Source of the DNA: Brachybacterium equifaecis
GTDB lineage: Bacteria; Actinomycetota; Actinomycetes; Actinomycetales; Dermabacteraceae
Direction of reading: 5' to 3'
Length of the DNA stretch: 64,000 nucleotides
Assembly (NCBI RefSeq): GCF_023509525.1
Contig: NZ_JAKNCJ010000005.1
Location: 111,560 to 175,559 of the forward strand
The notes beneath the pieces were generated by a model. That model saw only the letters and a program-made list of their open reading frames with translations. It made no database searches and was not told the DNA's origin. This document shows positions 42,824-50,310 of the stretch, one piece after another. Position 1 is the first letter of the stretch, and every line of letters starts with the position of its first letter. The translations under genes and the position numbers were made by a program.

Positions 42824-43771
42824 TCACCACCCCAGCTCGTCCGCGGCGGGGGTGCGGGCATGCCACGCTTCCTTGCCGCGGCGCTCGGTGGCGATGAGCC
42901 CCGCGTCGCCGAGAATGCGCAGGTGGTGGGACGCGGTCGGCGGAGAGATGCCGAGGGCTGCGGCGACATCGCTCGTGCGGGACGGGATCCGGAGGTGGTC
43001 GAGGATGCGGGCTCTCGTCGAGCCGATGAGCGCAGCGGCCGCGCGGGGCAGATCGCGATCGGCGGTCGCGGTCGCGTTCCTGGCGGGGTAGTAGATCGTC
43101 GGGGTCCACGGCTCCTCCGTGGTGATGGCTCCTCGCGGCCAGCCCAGAACGGTGGGGACCAGGCGCAGACCCCTCCCCCGGCAATCGGTCTCGATCGCGA
43201 AACGGCTCTCGGAGCGCTGGAGCGTCGTGCCGCGCCATCGCAGCCGAGGATCGAGGTTCTCGATGACCGATTCCAGGCCGTGCTGCGCGAACTGGCGGGC
43301 GCGCGCTGCGATATCGGCATCGAGCACGGCCCGGAGGCGGGGCCACTGCGCCTGCATCCCGTGCATCCAGAAGGACTCCCACGCAGCGGCGATCTGGCTC
43401 CGGGCGTGTTCCGGATCCGCGAGCCACTCTCCCGGGAGCACCCGGCCCTCGGCGGCGGCCTGATGGAGCCCCGCGTCGACGATCCCCAGGGGCGTGGACC
43501 ACGTGGCGCCCACCAGCTCCTCGGGTGTCGTCGCCTCAGGCTGGACAAGGAAGTCTGGGGTGTACCCGCGGGCCCCTGCAAGACGCGCCAGGACCTGCAG
43601 CGCCCCGGCCGGGATATCCCGCCGGAGCCTCTCGATCAAGGCTCGGTGCAGCGGGGCCGGCTGCCGCGACATCAGGCGCCGGATGGCGCGCGTGCCCTCG
43701 ATGCCGGGCGCGACGGCGAACCTGACCGCGACGAGCTCGGGAGATCCCAGGATGAAGCGATCGGTGCCCAT
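42824..43771 (-). CDS. ArsR-like HTH transcriptional regulator
   Basis: A 315-residue protein. The C-terminal 75 residues are a winged helix: LIGSTRARILDHL, then DVAAALGISPPTASHHLRILGDAGLI and the wing ERRGKEAWH. The N-terminal 230 residues form an uncharacterised domain typical of DUF5937-bearing ArsR-like regulators. No metal-binding Cys box is visible. Divergent from rraA-MFS with 76 bases between, so it probably controls them. Confidence 0.85.
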   Translation of the reverse strand: MGTDRFILGSPELVAVRFAVAPGIEGTRAIRRLMSRQPAPLHRALIERLRRDIPAGALQVLARLAGARGYTPDFLVQPEATTPEELVGATWSTPLGIVDAGLHQAAAEGRVLPGEWLADPEHARSQIAAAWESFWMHGMQAQWPRLRAVLDADIAARARQFAQHGLESVIENLDPRLRWRGTTLQRSESRFAIETDCRGRGLRLVPTVLGWPRGAITTEEPWTPTIYYPARNATATADRDLPRAAAALIGSTRARILDHLRIPSRTSDVAAALGISPPTASHHLRILGDAGLIATERRGKEAWHARTPAADELGW

Positions 43772-43847
43772 GCCGTGAGGCTACCTCTCCACTTCGATGC
43801 TGCTCGAAGTGGTGGGCCTGCAGTGCTGCCCTCGGCAGGATGAGCGG

Positions 43848-44369
43848 ATGACGACTTCATGCGACGTGTTCGATCTGCACTCCGGCCGGCCTGCAGGCGG
43901 CGGTCTCGACCCCGCGCAGGTGGTCGCAGCGCCCTGGCGATCGTTCGGCGGCCAGGCCGCGATCGCCGGGCCGGTCGCGACGGTGCGCTGCTTCCACGAC
44001 AACACCTTCGTGCGAAAGGTGCTCTCGACGCCTGGGAGAGGCCGCATTCTCGTGGTCGACGGGGCGGGGTCTCTGTCGCATGCCCTGATGGGCGATGCGG
44101 TGGGCTCTCTCGCGCTGGAGAACGGGTGGGCCGGGGTGGTGGCGCACGGCGCGGTGCGCGACAGCGCGGCCCTGGAGCGCCTGGATCTGGGGGTGTTCGC
44201 GCTCGGGACCGTGCCGCGGCCCTCGCGCAAGGAGGGCTTCGGAGCGGCTGGCGTGGTCCTGGACATCTGCGGGGCCCGGATCGCACCTGGAGATCTGCTC
44301 GTCGCCGACGCCGACGGCATCGTGGCCGTGTCCGGGGCGACCAAGGATCTTCCGCACCGAGCGCCGTGA
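43848..44369 (+). CDS. rraA: RraA family protein / class II aldolase-like
   Basis: A 173-residue protein with the RraA fold. GDAVGSLALENGWAGVVAHGAVRDSAAL near residue 85 matches the family motif GDxx..NGWxGxVxxGxxRD. It contains the Arg and Asp that hold pyruvate and Mg in the 4-hydroxy-4-methyl-2-oxoglutarate/oxaloacetate lyases. In most actinobacteria this is a metabolic lyase rather than an RNase E inhibitor. AGGA lies before ATG 43848. Its stop overlaps the GTG of the MFS gene. Confidence 0.88.
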   Translation: MTTSCDVFDLHSGRPAGGGLDPAQVVAAPWRSFGGQAAIAGPVATVRCFHDNTFVRKVLSTPGRGRILVVDGAGSLSHALMGDAVGSLALENGWAGVVAHGAVRDSAALERLDLGVFALGTVPRPSRKEGFGAAGVVLDICGARIAPGDLLVADADGIVAVSGATKDLPHRAP

Positions 44370-45655
44370 TCCTCTCGCTGGAGACGCGCGCCGGGCTGCG
44401 GCCGCTGATCGCACCGGTGTACGTCCCGTCCCTTGTGTATGGGGCGGGAGCGTCGGCTCTCCTCCCCGCTCAGGTGCTGCTCGCGCTGCAGATGGGCTTC
44501 ACCGCCGCTGGCGTGGCCGCGCTCATGACATGGATCGGCGCCTTCGCGATCGCGTCCTCGATGCTCGCAGGCCTCCTGGTCGACCGGTTCGGCGAGCGGG
44601 CCTGCCTGTGCCTGGTCACGGGGATCGGCGTTCTGGGCCTGGTGGTTGCGGCCGTCTGCAGCGCGGCCGCGGCGCCCGGGGCGCGCTGGGTGCTGATCGG
44701 AGCGCTGACCGTGTTCGATCTCGTGGACGCCGTATGGTCCATCGCCCGACAGGGCCTGGTCGCCGACCTGGCGCCCACGGCCATGCGGGGCCGCGCCATG
44801 AACCTGTACGGCGCGTGCCAGCGCCTCGGACGGATCGGCGGCCCCCTGATCGCCGCGGCCGTCCTCGCTGCGACCGGGCCCGCGGCTGTACTGCCGATCG
44901 CCGCGCTGATCGTCCTGGGCGCACTGTTCCTCCTGCTCCGTGTCGCCCCCGCCTCCGCACGCGCAGTCGCGGCGCCGGAGCCGCGCTCTCCGGCTGCGCC
45001 CGTTGCTGTCGCCAACGCCGTTCCTGAGAGCCGCCCCCTCGACGCGCCGCGCGTCCCGGTGCGGCTGTGGCGCCATCGCATGGCGCTGCTCGGGACCGGA
45101 GTGCTGATCCTGTCCGCGCTGCGCAGTGCGAACGAGACCCTCGTGCCCCTGTGGGCCGCTTCCGGAGCGGGTCTCGTCGGCACGGAGGTCGCTCTCGTCC
45201 TCGCACTGGCCTCGAGTGCCCAGCTGCTGCTGTTCTGGCCGGCCGGGCTCGCCCTGGATCGCTGGGGCCGCTCCCCTGTCGTGGTCACCGCGATGGGCCT
45301 CATGGGCATCGGTCTGTGCCTGGCCCCCACCAGCCGCGGCGCGATCTGGCTGCTCGCCCGCGCGATGATCATCGGCCTCGGAGACGGGACCGGTGCCGGG
45401 ATCATCAAGACGCTCGGTGCCGACCTGGCGCCGAGAAGCCGGCGATCCACCTTCCTCGGACGATGGCAGGCCATCGCGTCCGCGGGCAGCCTCCTCGCCC
45501 CCGCGGTTGGCGCGGCAGCCATCGCCATGACGTCGCTGCAGACCGCGCTGGTCCTCAACGGCGCGATCGGACTCGCCGGCGCTGCGTGGATGGCCTGGTG
45601 GACCCCGAAGCTCCTCCCCCGGCCTGGCCGTGCCGATCGAGCCGCCGCCCCTTAG
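44366..45655 (+). CDS. MFS transporter
   Basis: A 429-residue protein with about twelve helices in two halves. The loop 2-3 motif reads GLLVDRFGERACLCL and its echo in the second half reads GLALDRWGRSPVVV. A long charged Pro/Ala loop lies between. GTG at 44366 overlaps the rraA stop (GTGA), showing translational coupling. Direction and substrate are unknown; coupling to rraA suggests a carboxylic acid or its aldol product. It ends with TAG. Confidence 0.88.
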   Translation: MILSLETRAGLRPLIAPVYVPSLVYGAGASALLPAQVLLALQMGFTAAGVAALMTWIGAFAIASSMLAGLLVDRFGERACLCLVTGIGVLGLVVAAVCSAAAAPGARWVLIGALTVFDLVDAVWSIARQGLVADLAPTAMRGRAMNLYGACQRLGRIGGPLIAAAVLAATGPAAVLPIAALIVLGALFLLLRVAPASARAVAAPEPRSPAAPVAVANAVPESRPLDAPRVPVRLWRHRMALLGTGVLILSALRSANETLVPLWAASGAGLVGTEVALVLALASSAQLLLFWPAGLALDRWGRSPVVVTAMGLMGIGLCLAPTSRGAIWLLARAMIIGLGDGTGAGIIKTLGADLAPRSRRSTFLGRWQAIASAGSLLAPAVGAAAIAMTSLQTALVLNGAIGLAGAAWMAWWTPKLLPRPGRADRAAAP

Positions 45656-45746
45656 CTTTCTCCGCCTCGAACAGCACAGACTCGGCGACGCTGACAGCAC
45701 CAGGGGACCTTCCAGCCTGCTGGACGAGGCCGCGACAGACGGGAGA

Positions 45747-46862
45747 TCAGGGCAGGGGCTCCCATGCCTGCACCGATAGCTCCGCTCGCTCCAGCACCCT
45801 CCGCGGCACCGCGCGCATCGCGACGTCACGGACTGCCGTCACGGGCCAGGAAGATGCCTGCGCGATCCGTCCCGCTCGCCGGGACTGCGCCGCGATCGCC
45901 TGCGCACGGGGGCGGCGCGCGCGGTCGTACTGCGCCAGGGCGCCGCCCAGGGCAGCAGGGCTCGGCTGTGTCTGCTCGAGAAAAGGGGCCAGCACCGAGA
46001 CGAGCACGGCGGCGTCCTCGAGCGCCTGGTTCGCGCCCTGCCCCAGATTCGGTGTCATCGCATGTGCCGCGTCCCCGAGGAGCGCCGTCGACCCGCGGAC
46101 GAACGAGGGCAGTCCCGGTCGAAGCTCCTCGATCGGGAGGGACTGGATCGCGCGAGGATCGAGAGCCTCCAGGACGTGGGGCGCGTCCCCGCCCTAATCT
46201 CCGAACGCCGCCCGGACGGCCTGGCAGGTCGCGGGCGGCGGCTCCTCTTCGCGTCCGTTCACGGTCGCGAACCAATACACCCGGCCGTCGTCGAGGGGCG
46301 CCATTCCGAAGCGCTTCCCGCGCCCCCACATCTCTCCGGGCGCACCAGGGCGGACCGCTCGGGAGGTGACGCCTCGCCATGCGTGGTACCCGGCGAAGCG
46401 GATACCGGGGTCGCCTGGCCACCCGGCACGGGTTCGGCTGCGGATCCCGTCGGCAGCGACGACGACATCGAAACCCTCGTCGCTCAGGGCCGCGCGCTCC
46501 GTCATCTCCTCGCCCCAGACGATCCGGTCGGACACCGCTTCGATCAGCGCCCTGCCGAGCCTGCCGCGCTCGATCACCCGGGTCGAGTCGAGCATCGACG
46601 CGCTCGACCGGACCAGCCAACGCCCGTCCGAGTCCAGGAGCCCGCCCCGCGCTGGCGGAGGCGATGAGAGGACCCTGTCCATCCGCGGCCCCAGGCCGAG
46701 AGCATCGAGCGCCCTCAGGCCGTTGCCGAACAGTGAGATCCCGAAGCCTCCGAGAGGCGATCGCTCGTGACGTTCGAACACCGTCACATCTCCGCCGCGC
46801 GCGACGAGCCCCGCCGCTACGGCGAGGCCGCCGACCCCGGCACCGATCACACAGATTCGCAT
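45747..46862 (-). pseudogene. FAD-dependent monooxygenase interrupted by one TAG codon
   Basis: Both halves of a group A flavin monooxygenase lie in one frame. The N-terminal part, MRICVIGAGVGGLAVAAGL (FAD Rossmann motif), VVVAADGIRSRTR (DG motif) and more, ends at TAG 46194-46196 after AAFGD. The downstream part in the same frame has LGDAAHAMTPNLGQGANQALEDA (the GD motif) and a normal C-terminus. Uninterrupted length is about 371 residues, normal for the family. TGG to TAG is the simplest lesion. Divergent from the TetR gene, which probably once repressed it. Confidence 0.85.
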
Positions 46863-46903
46863 GCTGCACCCCACCCGTTCCACTGTCGAATTCTCCAGTT
46901 GGA

Positions 46904-46926
46904 TAAGATGGTAGCTCCTAGGATCT
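46904..46926. promoter_or_regulatory. Possible TetR operator region
   Basis: In the 86-base gap between the monooxygenase pseudogene and the tetR gene, AGCTCCTAGGATCT (46913-46926) is a 14-base near-palindrome with two mismatches. A -10-like TAAGAT lies at 46904-46909. Position suits autorepression by the TetR protein; sequence support is weak. Confidence 0.3.
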
Positions 46927-46948
46927 CCATGTGGAGAAGAAGAGGGCG

Positions 46949-47509
46949 ATGACGACGACAACAACGCGTGAGCGGCTCCTGAACGCCGGGGTCGAGGTCT
47001 ACGGGAATTCCGGAGCCCGTGCGGCGACCGTCAGAGCCATCGAGGACCACGCCGACCTCCCGCACGGGACGCTGCGCCACCACTTCGGCAATCAGGAAGG
47101 GTTCCTCGCGGCGCTCACGCAGCACCTCCTCCTGCTCGACTCGCCCACAGGTGACGAGGCTCCCGCGCAGATGGTCGTCCGCTGGCTCGACGAGGGACGC
47201 ATCGCGACGAGGGCGCGCTACGAGCTCACGCTGCTGGGTATCCGAGACGAGCGAGTCGGTGCGATGCTGCGCGAGGGTCGGGACACCTTCGTCGCAGCTC
47301 TGGTCTCCCGCGGGGTCGCCCCTGCTCGAGCGCGCCTCGCTGTGGCCGCTCTCGACGGCGTCGTGCTGGATGGTCTGCTCCGACGGGACCTGGGAGCGGA
47401 CCCTGCCCCGCTGCTGGCGCTTCTCGAGCACGACGAAGCCCCCCGGTCATCTGACCGAGGGGCTTCGCATCGGCTGCGCCATCAGGGACTCGAACCCCGG
47501 ACCCGCTGA
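46949..47509 (+). CDS. TetR family transcriptional regulator
   Basis: A 186-residue regulator. The N-terminal helix-turn-helix reads RLLNAGVEVYGNSGARAATVRAIEDHADLPHGTLRHHFGNQEGFL. The C-terminal effector domain ends near LLALLEH. The last 25 codons read through a terminator hairpin and antisense through the 3' half of a tRNA-Lys gene; the stop TGA lies in the tRNA anticodon stem. ATG 46949 follows AGAGGG; an upstream GTG at 46931 is possible. Divergent from the broken monooxygenase. Confidence 0.85.
   Translation: MTTTTTRERLLNAGVEVYGNSGARAATVRAIEDHADLPHGTLRHHFGNQEGFLAALTQHLLLLDSPTGDEAPAQMVVRWLDEGRIATRARYELTLLGIRDERVGAMLREGRDTFVAALVSRGVAPARARLAVAALDGVVLDGLLRRDLGADPAPLLALLEHDEAPRSSDRGASHRLRHQGLEPRTR
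47435..47466 (-). terminator. Terminator hairpin of the truncated tRNA-Lys
   Basis: GAAGCCCC and GGGGCTTC, extended by CGGTC/GACCG, form a stem of about 13 pairs with an ATCT loop and one bulged C. It lies nine bases past the 3' end of the tRNA fragment on the minus strand. It also lies inside the TetR coding region. Confidence 0.6.
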
Positions 47510-47510
47510 T
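47475..47510 (-). tRNA. 3' half of tRNA-Lys, truncated by an insertion sequence
   Basis: On the minus strand 36 bases match the 3' half of an actinobacterial tRNA-Lys, from just after the anticodon through the variable loop GGTC, the T arm (loop TTCGAGT) and the acceptor strand TGGCGC plus discriminator A. The anticodon, D arm and 5' acceptor are missing; the terminal repeat of an IS3 element begins at 47512. Either the gene was broken by the IS or this is an attachment-site remnant of an integrated element. Confidence 0.75.
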
Positions 47511-47538
47511 TTGAAGCGCCCTGGGTTTCGTTCCGTGG

Positions 47539-48453
47539 TTAGACGGTCGCGGGCGCGGTCGTCGTGGTGCGAGTGTAGGCCGCTTCGACGTCTGCCGGGG
47601 TGCGGTATTCGAGAGCTTCGTGCAGGCGAGCGGTGTTCCACCAGTGGACCCAGCCCATCGTGGCGATCTCTACGGCCGCAACGGACTCCCAGACTCGCTT
47701 GGAATGGATGAGCTCGGCCTTGTAGAGACCGTTCACCGTCTCCGCGAGGGCGTTATCGTAGCTGTCTCCGACGGTGCCGACCGACGCTTTCACGCCAGCG
47801 ACGATGAGAGCATCGGAATATGCCAGCGAAACATATTGGCTTCCTCGGTCCGAGTGGTGGACCAGGCCGTCTGATTTTCGCTGCGCGCCCGTTGAATGCA
47901 GAGCGTGCTCGAGTGCGAGCAGTGGCAGGCCCTCGGTGTGGAGGCTTGGTGCCACAGCCCAGCCCACGATCTTGCGGGTGAAGACATCGGTGATGAAAGC
48001 GGTGTAGCAGAATCCCTATACCGTCCGGACATACGTGATATCGGCGACCCACAGCTCATGCGGGCCCTGCGCAGTGAACTTGCGTTCCACCAGGTCAGGC
48101 CTATGGTCCGGCGCGCTGCTCGGGCAGGTCGTGACCGGTTTCCGGCCTCGGCGCACTCCCTGTAGGCCGGCGTTCTTCATGAGCCTGGCGACCTGATCGC
48201 GACCGATCGTCCAGCCGGCGTGACGCATTGCGTGCCACATCTTGCGGACACCGTAGACACTGTAGTTCTCGCGGTGGATCCTCACTATTTCGGGGATGAG
48301 GATTGAATCTCTCAGCTTCCGCGCGGAGGCGGATCGCGTTTTCGCGGCGCGGTAGCCGCGGGAGGTGATGAACCCACGTTCTGTCGCACTGAGGGTGCGG
48401 CAGATGGCCTCGACCCCGAAGTTTTCGCGATGCTTGTCGATGAACGCGATCAT
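47539..48453 (-). pseudogene. IS3 transposase OrfB interrupted by TAG
   Basis: A 304-codon integrase-type transposase frame. The HTH-21-like start VEAICRTLSATERGF and the first catalytic Asp (ELWVADITYVRTV) lie before TAG at 48016-48018. The second Asp (VHHSDRGSQYVSLAYSD) and the Glu (YDNALAETVNGLYKAELI) lie after it, in the same frame. The DDE triad is therefore split, and the element should be unable to move unless the stop is read through. The ATG overlaps the orfA stop by four bases. Confidence 0.88.
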
Positions 48454-48764
48454 TTCGTCGTGGGGCGGCCTGGTTCCTTGGCGAAAAACACTGACGCGGC
48501 CTTGAGGATCTCATTGGCTCGCTGGGATTCGGCGAGCTCTCTGCGCAGGCGTCGGTTCTCAGCCTCGAGAGACTCGGCTGGCGCAGCGTCTCTCGAGACT
48601 GGACCGTGCCTGTTGCACCAGACGCGGAGGGTCTCCGGGCCGATGCTCAGCTGCGCCGAGATCGCGCGGATCGATTGCGAGCGGGGGCCGCCCTCGCGGG
48701 CCTGTCGTTCATGGACCAGGCGTACTGCGCGCTCGCGCAGCTCGGGACTGAACTTCTTGGGCAT
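48450..48764 (-). CDS. IS3 transposase OrfA
   Basis: A 104-residue protein with an N-terminal helix-turn-helix (KKFSPELRERAVRLVHE, then RAISAQLSIGPETLRVWCNRHG) and a leucine-zipper-like coil (LEAENRRLRRELAESQRANEIL). It binds the IS ends and is normally fused to OrfB by frameshifting. Its stop overlaps the OrfB start (ATGA). Confidence 0.9.
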   Translation of the reverse strand: MPKKFSPELRERAVRLVHERQAREGGPRSQSIRAISAQLSIGPETLRVWCNRHGPVSRDAAPAESLEAENRRLRRELAESQRANEILKAASVFFAKEPGRPTTK

Positions 48765-48868
48765 GCTCCGATTCTCCTTGCTGAGACTCGGAACGAAACC
48801 CAGGGCGCTTCATGGGGGCTTCATCGAGCCGGTGGCAATCCGGCCCGTGGTTGCCTCATCATGGAGCG

Positions 48869-49960
48869 ATGACTGCTGAGCGTTGCCGATCCACCGCCGA
48901 TCCTGCCGAACCCCTTTCCGATGCCGAGCTGCTCATCGGCCTGGTGGTCTCACCATCCCTGAGTGCGGTGCTCGGCCCCGAGGTCACCACCTCGGTGCGC
49001 AAGATTTTGGTGCAGCGGTATCCGGGAGTGCGCTGGCAACTGAAGATGGCCGAAGACCGGCTGGTCGACCCACCCACCGAGACCTTGGACCTGCTGGAGG
49101 CGGCCCGAAACCGCGTGCTGGAGGAGAACTGGGATTTGGCCGTGGTGCTCACCGAGATCCCCCTGAAGACCGGCCGACGTCCGGTGCTCACCCAGCTCAG
49201 CCCCGTGCACGGGGTAGGACTGGTCTCCGTCCCAACCCTGGGACCCGTGCACGTGCGGCAGAAGGTGCAAGAGACCACCGTGCACGTGGTCGGGCAGCTC
49301 CTGGGCTACGACGCCGAAGACCTCAACGCCCAGCGGGATCTTGCTCGAAGAGCCCACCAGCTGTCCACCGATCTCGACGAACGCCCGGACGACAACGTCG
49401 TGCAGTTCACGGCCCGAGTGCTGAGCGGCAACGTGCGGTTGCTGCTGGGCATGATCCGCGCCAACCAGCCTTGGGCCTTCGTGGCCCGGCTCTCCCGGGC
49501 GCTGGTCGTGGCAGCGGCCACCGGCATGCTGACATTGGTGGCCTCGGACCTATGGGTACTGGCCATGGCCTACGGGCCGGTGCGCCTGGCCCTGCTGGCG
49601 GTGATGGCGATCGGGGCGGTGAGTGCCACCCTGATCCTGGGAGCCGGCTTGTGGGAGCGCCCACGGCGGCGAGCCCAACGTGAGCAGGTGATCCTGTTCA
49701 ACTTGGCCACCACCGCGACCGTGGCCATCGGGGTTGTGGTGTTCTACCTCGTCTTATTCATCCTGTCCTGGGCCGGCGCGCTGCTGCTCATCGACGAGCA
49801 GGTACTGGCCGATGTCGCCGGTCACCCAGTGAACGCTTTGGACTACGCGAAGATCAGCTGGCTCACCGCCACCCTGGCCACCGTGGGCGGAGCTCTAGGA
49901 GCTGGACTGGAGGACGAAGATGTGGTGCGCGCCGCTGCCTACACCCGGTCCAGCACCTGA
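48869..49960 (+). CDS. Four-helix membrane protein of unknown function within the IS cluster
   Basis: A 363-residue protein. The first 220 residues are soluble and mixed alpha/beta (VRKILVQRYPGVRWQLKMAEDRLV, HGVGLVSVPTLGPVHVRQKVQ). Four hydrophobic helices follow at about 212-232, 238-260, 285-310 and 330-350. No known domain is recognised. ATG 48869 has GGAG close upstream; an in-frame start 57 bases earlier overlaps the flank of the IS. It lies 56 bases from one IS and 34 bases from the next. Probably mobile cargo or a fragment of the displaced chromosome. Confidence 0.65.
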   Translation: MTAERCRSTADPAEPLSDAELLIGLVVSPSLSAVLGPEVTTSVRKILVQRYPGVRWQLKMAEDRLVDPPTETLDLLEAARNRVLEENWDLAVVLTEIPLKTGRRPVLTQLSPVHGVGLVSVPTLGPVHVRQKVQETTVHVVGQLLGYDAEDLNAQRDLARRAHQLSTDLDERPDDNVVQFTARVLSGNVRLLLGMIRANQPWAFVARLSRALVVAAATGMLTLVASDLWVLAMAYGPVRLALLAVMAIGAVSATLILGAGLWERPRRRAQREQVILFNLATTATVAIGVVVFYLVLFILSWAGALLLIDEQVLADVAGHPVNALDYAKISWLTATLATVGGALGAGLEDEDVVRAAAYTRSST

Positions 49961-50019
49961 CACAGCCCCAGCACAGAAGAAACTGAAACGGGACTGATGC
50001 ACGATCAGGTCAGCTGGGG

Positions 50020-50310
50020 TTAGGCCGCCAGGCTGACGGTCGGGTTCATGATGGTCTCGAACTCGATGGGGGTCAATCGACCCAGGCGGGCCCGGCGGCG
50101 GCGTCGGTGGTAGGTACGCTCGATCCAGGTGATGATCGCGATCCGCAGCTCTTCTCGGGTCCGCCACCTCTTGCGGTCCAGGACGTTCTTTTGCAGCAGA
50201 GCGAAGAAGGACTCCATCGCGGCATTGTCCCCGGCAGCACCGACTTTCCCCATCGATCCGATGAGGTGATACCGGTTCAGTGCGTGCGAGAATTTCCGTG
50301 ACCGGAATTG
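50020..50310 (-). pseudogene. C-terminal fragment of IS3 transposase OrfB
   Basis: About 96 codons matching the end of an IS3 integrase: FRSRKFSHALNRYHLIGSMG, GDNAAMESFFALLQKNVLD (catalytic Glu) and LGRLTPIEFETIMN, ending LAA. It begins abruptly at the IS30 boundary without a start codon of its own. It pairs with the N-terminal fragment at 51806-52103. Confidence 0.88.

Larger units (their letters stand above)
47512..48812 (-). mobile_element. IS3-family insertion sequence, 1301 bp
   Basis: The ends are perfect 24-base inverted repeats starting TGAAGCGCCCTGGG (47512-47535 and 48789-48812). It contains orfA and orfB on the minus strand in the usual overlapping -1 layout. The flanks show no matching target duplication (ATT on the left, TGG on the right), so one side was probably rearranged after insertion. 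orfB carries an in-frame TAG. Confidence 0.9.

Noticed and set aside
46194..46196. Selenocysteine or programmed recoding at the interrupted monooxygenase
   Set aside because: The codon is TAG, not TGA, and no downstream structure was evident; a nonsense mutation is simpler.
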